From the NCBI GenBank assembly GCA_943325595.2, contig CALPQA020000101.1, positions 1-6,842 on the forward strand: 6,842 nucleotides of DNA. Direction: 5' to 3'. The translations under genes were made by a program, and so were the position numbers. This document shows, in pieces, positions 1 through 5,951 of this stretch; the first letter of the stretch is position 1, and every line of letters begins with the position of its first letter. The notes under the pieces were generated by a model. The model saw only the letters and a list, made by a program, of their open reading frames with translations. It had not been told where the DNA came from and made no database searches. The stretch is from Auritidibacter sp. Marseille-P8566 (GTDB lineage Bacteria > Bacteroidota > Bacteroidia > Flavobacteriales > Flavobacteriaceae).

Positions 1-223
1 CATTGATAAAATTCCCACACGCATCCGTCACTTTATAGGTTCTAATGGTGGTTTCGGTGCAACCAGAAACTGTTGGCAAACTATCATTTACAAATGAAAC
101 TAAAGGCGTAAAACAATTATCAGAAGCATCCGTTACAACCGAAACAGTAGGACTTGGAAAGATTCCATTACAACCTAAAAGCGAAATATTTTCAGGATTG
201 GAAGCCGTTGGCAAAATGGTATC
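1..223 (-). repeat. HYR-like tandem unit 3 (cut by window edge)
   Basis: Residues 882-955 are the first 74 residues of a third unit, with Cys at 899, 918, 936 and 950, before the sequence leaves the window. Most of it follows unit 2, but its last visible stretch (bases 9-34) is identical to unit 1 (507-532) and differs from unit 2. More copies probably follow to the left, but this cannot be seen. Confidence 0.85.
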
Positions 224-2866
224 GATTGTTCGAATTAAATTCTGCGTTACAGTAATAAAATTTCCACATGCATCAGCCACTTTATAAGTTCTAATGGTGG
301 CTTCGGTACAACCTGAAACTGTTGGCAAACTATCATTTACAAATGAAATTATAGGCGTAGAACAATTATCCGAAGCATCAGCAACTACCGAAACAGTAGG
401 ACTTGGAAAGGTTCCATTACAACCTAAAAGCGAAATATTTGTAGGATTGGAAGCCGTTGGCAAAATGGTATCGATTGTTCGAATTAAATTCTGCGTTACA
501 GTGATGAAATTCCCACACGCATCCGTCACTTTGTAGGTTCTAACGGTCGTTTCGGTGCAACCAGAAATTGTTGGCAAACTATCATTCACGAAAGTAACAT
601 TTGGCGCAGAACAATTATCCGAAGCATCAGCAACAACTGAAATATTTGGCGTAGAAAAAGTTCCATTGCAACCCGAAATCGAAATATTTGCAGGGTTGGA
701 AGCCGTTGGCAAAGTTGTATCTGTACTGATTATATTTTGTACCACACTGCTAGTGTTTCCACAAAAATCACAAATTCTAAATATTCTCGTTATCAGGATA
801 GGACAAATACCCGTTCGAGTGTCTTGATAGGTAATACTTGAAATTGCGGATTCATCAGAATAAGTACCGCCAATTTGGTTGAAAACACCTATTGAAATAG
901 GAATAACCGTTGGAGAATAGGGTAGGGATACACTCGAAATACATCCTTGAAATGTTACATTTGAAGGGACAGAAACAATTGGATTTGTTCCGTCACCGTT
1001 AGTTAATAGCGTAGAAAATGATTTTTGGCAACCATTAGTGTCTGTTACTAAAACTGAATAGTTTCCCGCCCCAATATTAATTTGGTCTTTTACGGATGTT
1101 GAAACGCCGATTCCTGTCCAAGCGTAAGTGTACGATGGATTTCCTCCCGTTACAATTAGGTTTATAGCGCCTGATGAAGTTCCAAAACACAATATTGGAG
1201 TTTGTGTTGCAGAAATTGAGATTGAGGTTGGTGGTTCAGTGATTGTATAATTTGATGTAGTGGTACATCCATTACTTGCAGTTACAGTTACACTATAATT
1301 GCCTACTAATAAGTTAGATTGATCTTGGCTTGCTGGAATAACTCCATTTCCAGTCCATAAATAACTGAATGGCGCTAATCCTGTCACTGAAATATCAATA
1401 TTTCCCGTTGCAGCATTTTTGCATAAAATATTAGTTTGAATTGCACTTATTATAGGAGGAACATTTGGTCTAATTGTTAATGGATACGATTTAAATGATT
1501 TTCTTCCACATGCATCTGTAACCACAATTGAAACTATACAATTTACTTCCACAGCGCTTGCAGGAATAATAAAATTAGTACTAGTACTCGTTGCGTTTGA
1601 AAAGGTACCGCCACAGCTTGATGACCATTGATAGGACAATGGACTATTCGTAGGCGATGTTGCCGTAATACTTAGTGCTATTGAATTGGATCCGCACACT
1701 ACATTTTCAATAGCATTTATAGAAGTTATTTTTGGGCTTTTTCCGGAAGGAGAGTCAAAAGAAAAATTTAACATTGCTCTTTGTGCCGCTATACCGTCTT
1801 GGGAGTTTATATCGTGACTGTGACCCGCTTCATACATTACTTTTCCCCGATTTACATCGCCAAACCCATATCCGTAAGCAATTATTGCTGCTTTACCAGG
1901 CGAATCACCATTCAATAAATCTGCTTGATTTGGATCCCAAACCGAAATAGTTGTGGATGTTCGCCAACCACCAAGTCTACTAGGTAAATACACTTTTTCA
2001 GAGCCATTTTTGGTCGCTGCATCAAGAATCCCCATAAATTGCATGTAAGGACTTTGTGGATTAGAATACAAAAAAGGGAGTTTGCTGCTAGATGAGTGAG
2101 AATTGAAAATTATCAAACTTGGTAAAGGATCATTGGATAGAAAATTTAATTTTTCAGCTGGATTACTAGGATTTGATATTCCTTCAGACACACTAACAGA
2201 ATGACATGCTTCCCAAATCCAGCCTTGATTTCCACCATTTGTAAATGAATTATTCCAACTAAATAATCTACCGTGAGTTGTCCATGTTGGATCAGCATGT
2301 GGTAAAATAAATAAATCATCACAATAAGAAAGTGTTGTTGGTAAAGAAGTTCGATAGGCCGAAGATGGAATTCCTGCATTACTTAAATATCCTGCTGCAA
2401 TAGCACCATTGTCAACATCTAAAACCCAATTTGGATTTTCATACATTTCTTCATAAACAGGAACTGTGACTTCAGAAAGTGTGGTATGGACAACAACACC
2501 TTGAGAAACAAAAGTAGCTATTACAGCTTGAATATTTGGGACAATTGCATATTGCCTTTCAATAATAAAAGGACCTCCTTTGAAGTTTATTCCATCAACA
2601 GTAAAATCAGTACCATCTTTAATTTTTAATGGATTTATTGACCAAATTACGGGTACTTTTTGTGTAGTTAAAAAATTATAAACCAATCCGTAAGGTTTTA
2701 GTGCGTTGCCATAAGTTTGAGGAACTATTCCCATATTAATTATTACCGATCCAACAGGAATTGTCTTAGTTTGCGAATAGGATAAATTTGAAAATAGAAT
2801 AAAAAAGGACAATAATAGTATTTGTTTAAACGGCAATACTATTTGCCAATAAATAGAGTTTTTCAT
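1..2866 (-). CDS. Secreted modular repeat protein (SprB and HYR-like repeats), 3' end outside window
   Basis: This is a single uninterrupted frame of 955 codons running off the left edge, so the protein is partial at its C-terminus. Residues 1-32 form a signal peptide. Residues 33-372 form a head domain I cannot assign. Residues 377-466 look like an Ig/PKD domain, with YQW and VVTDACG motifs. Residues 471-545 and 547-622 are SprB-type repeats, each with a Cys near the start, a YLW or YAW motif, a GNYSV strand and a closing NGC. Residues 626-715 are a diverged HYR-like unit, and from 716 on come 83-residue HYR-like units. Such architectures in Bacteroidota belong to large surface or secreted proteins exported by Sec and usually the type IX system; the sorting domain would lie beyond the window. 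The start at 2866 is chosen because the signal peptide follows directly; in-frame TTG (2884) and GTG (2911) codons upstream are less likely. It is transcribed divergently from the polyphosphate operon. An adhesin or gliding-associated role is inference. Confidence 0.93.
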   Translation of the reverse strand, partial: MKNSIYWQIVLPFKQILLLSFFILFSNLSYSQTKTIPVGSVIINMGIVPQTYGNALKPYGLVYNFLTTQKVPVIWSINPLKIKDGTDFTVDGINFKGGPFIIERQYAIVPNIQAVIATFVSQGVVVHTTLSEVTVPVYEEMYENPNWVLDVDNGAIAAGYLSNAGIPSSAYRTSLPTTLSYCDDLFILPHADPTWTTHGRLFSWNNSFTNGGNQGWIWEACHSVSVSEGISNPSNPAEKLNFLSNDPLPSLIIFNSHSSSSKLPFLYSNPQSPYMQFMGILDAATKNGSEKVYLPSRLGGWRTSTTISVWDPNQADLLNGDSPGKAAIIAYGYGFGDVNRGKVMYEAGHSHDINSQDGIAAQRAMLNFSFDSPSGKSPKITSINAIENVVCGSNSIALSITATSPTNSPLSYQWSSSCGGTFSNATSTSTNFIIPASAVEVNCIVSIVVTDACGRKSFKSYPLTIRPNVPPIISAIQTNILCKNAATGNIDISVTGLAPFSYLWTGNGVIPASQDQSNLLVGNYSVTVTASNGCTTTSNYTITEPPTSISISATQTPILCFGTSSGAINLIVTGGNPSYTYAWTGIGVSTSVKDQINIGAGNYSVLVTDTNGCQKSFSTLLTNGDGTNPIVSVPSNVTFQGCISSVSLPYSPTVIPISIGVFNQIGGTYSDESAISSITYQDTRTGICPILITRIFRICDFCGNTSSVVQNIISTDTTLPTASNPANISISGCNGTFSTPNISVVADASDNCSAPNVTFVNDSLPTISGCTETTVRTYKVTDACGNFITVTQNLIRTIDTILPTASNPTNISLLGCNGTFPSPTVSVVADASDNCSTPIISFVNDSLPTVSGCTEATIRTYKVADACGNFITVTQNLIRTIDTILPTASNPENISLLGCNGIFPSPTVSVVTDASDNCFTPLVSFVNDSLPTVSGCTETTIRTYKVTDACGNFIN
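224..472 (-). repeat. HYR-like tandem unit 2 (249 bp, 83 residues)
   Basis: Residues 799-881 repeat unit 1 at an exact 83-codon spacing, with Cys at 816, 835, 853 and 867. By direct base comparison it matches the visible part of unit 3 at 202 of 223 positions. The two share an unbroken 60-base identity at 194-253 and 443-502. Confidence 0.88.
473..721 (-). repeat. HYR-like tandem unit 1 (249 bp, 83 residues)
   Basis: Residues 716-798 open with DTTLPTASNPANISISGCNG, continue with VVADASDNCSAP and VNDSLPTISGCTETT, and close with RTYKVTDACGNFITVTQNL. The four Cys are 733, 752, 770 and 784. This is the typical layout of HYR-like beta-sandwich repeats in flavobacterial surface proteins. At the DNA level it is the most diverged of the three 249-bp copies. 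Confidence 0.85.
722..991 (-). repeat. Diverged HYR-like unit preceding the tandem array
   Basis: Residues 626-715 share the frame of the following units: an opening NPIVSVPSNVTFQGC, a central SDESAISSITYQDT, and a closing RIFRICDFCGNTSSVVQNI. The ending lines up with the RTYKVTDACGNFITVTQNL ending of the later copies. The centre differs, and the unit is about 90 rather than 83 residues, so it is an older or separately derived member of the array. Confidence 0.65.
1001..1228 (-). repeat. SprB-type repeat 2 (protein-level)
   Basis: Residues 547-622 form a second copy. It has ILCFGTSSGAINLIV, a GGNPSYTYAWTGIG turn, INIGAGNYSVLVTDTNGC and a final QKSFS. It keeps the same order of Cys, aromatic-Trp and Gly-Asn-Tyr positions as the first copy but is clearly diverged from it in sequence, unlike the HYR-like units further along the protein. 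Confidence 0.8.
1232..1456 (-). repeat. SprB-type repeat 1 (protein-level)
   Basis: Residues 471-545 follow the SprB repeat pattern. There is an opening ILCKNAATGNIDISV, a PFSYLWTGNG turn, a NLLVGNYSVTVTASNGC stretch and a TITEPP linker into the next copy. SprB repeats were named after the mobile cell-surface gliding adhesin of Flavobacterium johnsoniae and occur in many secreted Bacteroidota proteins, so they alone do not show a gliding role. Confidence 0.8.
1469..1738 (-). other. Ig/PKD-like domain of the secreted protein
   Basis: Residues 377-466 lie between the head domain and the SprB repeats. They carry an LSYQWSSSCGG strand-turn (410-420), a NFIIPAS segment and a closing IVVTDACGRKS motif (447-457). 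This is the usual layout of PKD or Ig-like beta-sandwich modules in Bacteroidota surface proteins. Three Cys residues (391, 418, 443) plus Cys453 could form disulfides outside the cytoplasm. The domain family is assigned from motif appearance only. Confidence 0.55.
1751..2770 (-). other. Unassigned N-terminal head domain of the secreted protein (possible GATase/flavodoxin-like fold)
   Basis: Residues 33-372 are not repeats. They read like a globular alpha/beta domain: hydrophobic strands alternate with helices, for example around VPVIW (71-75), GVVVHTT (123-129), DLFILPHADP (184-193), GWIWEACHS (215-223), SLIIFNSHS (250-258) and KAAIIAYGYGFG (325-336). His190, His198, Cys221-His222, His257, His349 and His351 sit in or beside these strands, next to motifs such as PHADPTW and YEAGHSHD. 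A strand followed by Cys-His and then a probable helix recalls the nucleophile elbow of class I glutamine-amidotransferase-like folds. That is inference from pattern only; I do not recognise a named family. It could equally be a non-catalytic binding head. Confidence 0.5.
2771..2866 (-). other. Signal peptide of the secreted repeat protein
   Basis: Residues 1-32 have a short n-region with Lys2 and Lys14. A hydrophobic core rich in Leu, Ile and Phe spans roughly residues 15-28. The stretch ends in NLSYSQ before TKTIPVG. Cleavage at or next to Gln32 resembles the common Bacteroidota pattern in which mature proteins begin just after a Y-A/S-Q. There is no lipobox Cys, so a lipoprotein is unlikely. 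The exact cleavage site is inferred. Confidence 0.85.
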
Positions 2867-3315
2867 AAAAAAAATAAATTTCAAATTTGTAATTTTTCTA
2901 AAAGAGTTCACTTAAATAGTATGAGAACCAAAAAGGATATTAACCTCTTTTTTAGTATTAATTTAATGGTAATAAAAAGTTAACAACTTATTGATGCTAA
3001 ATTAATTGCAAAAAAATATTTTTATATTCAAGCATCTTTCAACTACTGAAATACTCGTTAAAAAGTGAGATTGTTTTAGAGAACACATCTATTTGGGAAT
3101 TCGAGTCTGAATTATTGCGAAAAGGCAGGTAGTATTTTATGTTAATTTATTTTGATTATTTGTAAATTACTTCGATTAATGACCTTGATAAATTGCTGTA
3201 AATTAAGTTTTTAACTATATAAATGTTAATTAGTACTTAATTCTAGAATTATTTTTGTAAATTGTTAAGGTAATTGCCACAGAACAGCTCCGAATTGTCA
3301 ATAAAAAACTTTACC
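2867..3315. promoter_or_regulatory. Divergent intergenic region, AT-rich, no gene seen
   Basis: These 449 bases separate the minus-strand secreted-protein start from the plus-strand operon start, so promoters for both directions should lie here. I see no RNA gene, no convincing inverted repeat and no credible coding frame. On the minus strand I found no good match to the Bacteroidota TTTG / TAnnTTTG promoter. The leader just before the secreted-protein start is A/T-rich, with an eight-base A run on the plus strand, and has no Shine-Dalgarno sequence. Confidence 0.6.
3250..3257 (+). promoter_or_regulatory. Possible -7 element of the polyphosphate operon promoter
   Basis: TATTTTTG fits the Bacteroidota -7 consensus TAnnTTTG and lies 58 bases before the histidine phosphatase ATG, a reasonable leader length. 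The -33 position about 19 bases upstream (around 3227-3230) is not TTTG, so the match is only half a promoter. In DNA this AT-rich it could be chance. Confidence 0.25.
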
Positions 3316-3804
3316 ATGAAGAATTTAATATTAATTAGGCATTCAAAATCAAGTTGGGAAACCCCATTAAATGACAAAGACCGCCATTTATCTAGCAGAG
3401 GTGTCAAGGACGCACACTTAGTTTCTTCAATTATTTTGAAATATTTACCTAAAAATTTCGTTATTTTGAGCAGTACTGCAAAAAGAGCCGTAGAAACGTC
3501 CAAAATTTTCGCCCAAAACTTGCTATGCCCTATAGAATCTATTATTTTTAAAGAGAAATTATACACTTTTGATGAAGATCAATTAGAAAAAACTATCAAA
3601 GCCTGTAATAATGATTATGAAAATGTTATTCTTTTTGGTCATAATGCAGCAATAACAAATTTTGTTAATAAATTTGGCGATATTTTTATAGAAAATGTTC
3701 CAACTTCAGGTTTAGTTTCAATTAACTTTGATTGCGATAGTTGGAAATTATTAAGTAAGGGCAAAACTCAAAAAATGGTGTTCCCGAGAGATTTAAAATT
3801 ATGA
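3316..3804 (+). CDS. SixA-like histidine phosphatase (RHG/phosphoglycerate mutase superfamily)
   Basis: The 162-residue protein is about the size of SixA and is a cytoplasmic single-domain histidine phosphatase. It opens MKNLILIRHSKSSW, where Arg8-His9 is the RH signature and His9 the expected phospho-acceptor. Arg57 in SSTAKRAVET matches the second conserved Arg. His109 in LFGHNAAITNF matches the second catalytic His; Glu80 may be near the acid position, which is uncertain. E. coli SixA dephosphorylates phosphohistidine on signalling proteins; the substrate here is unknown. The ATG at 3316 is chosen over an in-frame TTG at 3274 because the first beta-strand and RH motif normally begin within ten residues of the start. 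Its stop overlaps the next gene's start by 4 bp, which suggests translational coupling with polyphosphate kinase and a job linked to phosphate or polyphosphate metabolism; that link is inference. Confidence 0.9.
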   Translation: MKNLILIRHSKSSWETPLNDKDRHLSSRGVKDAHLVSSIILKYLPKNFVILSSTAKRAVETSKIFAQNLLCPIESIIFKEKLYTFDEDQLEKTIKACNNDYENVILFGHNAAITNFVNKFGDIFIENVPTSGLVSINFDCDSWKLLSKGKTQKMVFPRDLKL

Positions 3805-5915
3805 TTAGAAAAGTTGAATATAAATACATTGACCGTGAAAAAAGTTGGCTAGCCTTTAACGCCAGAGTTCTTCAAGAAGCAGCAGACGAAAATGTTCCTT
3901 TGTTGGACAGACTACGTTTCTTGGGAATTTTTTCTAATAATTTAGATGAGTTTTTCAGAGTTAGATACGCCGCAATTCGAAGATTAAGTTTGTCAGGGGT
4001 TTCAGGTGAAAATGTATTAGGAGGAATCAGTGCCCATCAATTGGTTAAGGATATTACAGAAATTGTAATTCAACAACAGTCTGAGAGTTTAAGAATTTTG
4101 AATATTATTGAAAGCAAACTTCAGAAAGAAAATATTTTCATTATCAACGAAAATCAAATTTCTAGCGAACAAGAAAATTTTATTAAAGACTTTTTCATTC
4201 AAAAAGTAAGTCCTGCATTAGTTACCATTATATTAAATGACTTGGCTGAGTTTCCAATATTGAAAGATACTCTGGGGTATTTGGCAGTGAAATTAGTCAT
4301 GAAATCTGAAGCAAAATCCAAACTTTTAGGATTGGTAAAACAGAAGCCAGAAGTGCGTTATGCTGTAATCGAAATTCCAAAATCAATCAATCGTTTCGTA
4401 GTGCTTCCATCAATTAATGGCAAGCAATATGTTATTTTATTAGACGATGTAATTCGTCATAATCTTTCTAGTTTGTTCAATATATTTGACTATAAAAGTG
4501 TTTCTGCACACATGATAAAAATCACTAGAGATGCCCAATTGGATATTGATAGCGACATGAGCAAGAGCATGTTACAAAAAATTGCAACGAGTGTAAAAGA
4601 CCGAAGAATTGGAGAACCCGTTCGTTTTATTTACGACCAATCAATAGGAAAAGATACTCTGAAATTTTTCCTTACTAATATGGGAATTGATGCTTCTGAT
4701 AGTATTATTCCTGGTGGTAGGTACCACAATAGAAGGGATTATATGGATTTTCCAAATCTAGGAAGGTTCGATTTATTGTATTCTCCAAAAGTACCTTTAC
4801 CAGTTGACGGCTTAAGTCTTGATGGTAGTATTTTGAATAAAATTGCCAAGAGAGATTACCTTGTAAATGCGCCCTACCAATCATTTTCATACATAATAAA
4901 ATTCTTGCGAGAAGCTGCATTAGATCCAAATGTTACGGCCATAAAAATTACGTTATACCGATTAGCGAAAAATTCTCAAGTAATTAGTTCCTTAATAAAT
5001 GCTGCCAAAAATGGTAAAAAAGTAATTGTACAAATCGAACTTCAGGCCCGTTTTGATGAGGCAAGTAACATTTCTTATGCTGAGCAAATGCAAATGGAAG
5101 GAATTGAACTTATTTTTGGGATAAAAGGATTAAAAGTACACAGCAAAATTTGTGTTGTTGAGAGAATTGAGAGCGGAAAATTAGTCCGATATGGAATTAT
5201 TTCAACTGGAAATTTCAACGAATCAACTGCAAGAGTTTACACCGATGTTACACTTTTTACAAGTCATCAACAAATTCTAAAAGACATTTCTAAAATTTTC
5301 GAATTCTTTGATGTCAATTATAGAGTGCACAGATACAAGCACTTAATTGTTTCGCCACACTATATGCGTTCAAAATTCAATAAATTAATTGATAGAGAAA
5401 TTGGAAATGCTACAGAAGGAAAAGTGGCATTTATGAAATTAAAAATGAATAGTTTAACAGATATTCAAATCATTGATAAATTGTATGATGCCAGTAATGC
5501 GGGTGTGAAAATACAACTTCAAATTAGAGGTATTTGCTCATTAATCCCCGGAGTAAAAGGCATGAGTGCTAATATAGAAGCCATAAGTATCGTTGATAAT
5601 TACCTAGAGCATTCCAGAGTTTATATTTTTGGAAACGAAAATAATCCAGAAGTTTATATTTCTTCGGCCGATTTTATGACTCGAAATATTGACGGAAGGG
5701 TCGAAGTTTCTTGTCCAATATATGATGAACGCATAAAGGAAGAACTAATTGATATTTTCGATATTGGTTGGAAAGGAAATGTAAAAGCCAGATTGCATTC
5801 AGATAAATTAGATAATAAATACCGAGTTCGTGGCAGTAATCCAGTTTTCAGAGCACAACAAGAAACGTATAATTACTATTTGAATCGACTTGAAGTTATT
5901 ACCGAGAGTTTGTAA
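3801..5915 (+). CDS. ppk1: Polyphosphate kinase 1
   Basis: This enzyme reversibly transfers the ATP gamma-phosphate onto a growing polyphosphate chain through a phosphohistidine. At 704 residues it is near the usual family length (688 in E. coli). The order is an N-terminal domain (about 1-110, with SWLAFNARVLQEA and SNNLDEFF), a head domain (about 111-320), and two phospholipase-D-like catalytic domains (about 330-500 and 505-700). Key E. coli residues all appear at a constant +12 offset, apart from the N-terminal Asn at +2: Asn47 for nucleotide binding, Arg387 and Arg417 for magnesium, His447 in GLKVHSK as the phosphorylated His, Tyr480, Arg576 and His604 in LEHSRVYIF. It should therefore be active. 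The start codon lies inside an ATGA overlap with the upstream histidine phosphatase stop, and a Ppx/GppA-type gene follows 36 bp downstream. No frameshift or truncation is seen. Confidence 0.98.
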   Translation: MIRKVEYKYIDREKSWLAFNARVLQEAADENVPLLDRLRFLGIFSNNLDEFFRVRYAAIRRLSLSGVSGENVLGGISAHQLVKDITEIVIQQQSESLRILNIIESKLQKENIFIINENQISSEQENFIKDFFIQKVSPALVTIILNDLAEFPILKDTLGYLAVKLVMKSEAKSKLLGLVKQKPEVRYAVIEIPKSINRFVVLPSINGKQYVILLDDVIRHNLSSLFNIFDYKSVSAHMIKITRDAQLDIDSDMSKSMLQKIATSVKDRRIGEPVRFIYDQSIGKDTLKFFLTNMGIDASDSIIPGGRYHNRRDYMDFPNLGRFDLLYSPKVPLPVDGLSLDGSILNKIAKRDYLVNAPYQSFSYIIKFLREAALDPNVTAIKITLYRLAKNSQVISSLINAAKNGKKVIVQIELQARFDEASNISYAEQMQMEGIELIFGIKGLKVHSKICVVERIESGKLVRYGIISTGNFNESTARVYTDVTLFTSHQQILKDISKIFEFFDVNYRVHRYKHLIVSPHYMRSKFNKLIDREIGNATEGKVAFMKLKMNSLTDIQIIDKLYDASNAGVKIQLQIRGICSLIPGVKGMSANIEAISIVDNYLEHSRVYIFGNENNPEVYISSADFMTRNIDGRVEVSCPIYDERIKEELIDIFDIGWKGNVKARLHSDKLDNKYRVRGSNPVFRAQQETYNYYLNRLEVITESL

Positions 5916-5951
5916 CCCCCAGCAATTAATAGCTTTAATAAAATACTATAA

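Noticed and set aside
1..721. CRISPR array or non-coding satellite at the left edge
   Set aside because: The repeat unit is 249 bp without spacers and stays in a single coding frame, with protein-level conservation of Cys and hydrophobic positions.
45..827. Three similar plus-strand open frames (45-287, 294-536, 555-827) that look like tandem small genes
   Set aside because: They are antisense to the long minus-strand secreted-protein frame, and their similarity and spacing simply mirror the 249-bp repeat. They have no recognisable domain.
2146..2379. A 77-codon minus-strand open frame
   Set aside because: It lies in another frame inside the secreted-protein gene, whose own frame gives a continuous, sensible protein here.
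2929..2958. A G/C-poor inverted repeat (AAAAAGG ... CCTCTTTTTT) resembling a terminator
   Set aside because: The stem is imperfect with almost no G-C pairs, and it lies upstream of both divergent genes, where a terminator has no evident purpose.
2921..2983. A 20-codon plus-strand ATG frame in the intergenic region
   Set aside because: It is very short, has no ribosome-binding or compositional support, and is expected by chance in AT-rich DNA.
3274..3315. TTG start at 3274 giving the histidine phosphatase 14 extra residues
   Set aside because: The extra residues precede the first beta-strand of the fold and match nothing in the family; the ATG at 3316 places the RH motif at residues 8-9 as expected.
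3249..3566. 105-codon minus-strand open frame across the operon start
   Set aside because: It is antisense to the histidine phosphatase, which has clear catalytic motifs; the antisense product shows no recognisable feature.
5920..5934. Small palindrome-like AGCAATTAATAGCT between ppk1 and ppx
   Set aside because: Only about three base pairs form before a mismatch and no T tract follows, so it is not a credible terminator; co-transcription of the two genes is more likely.
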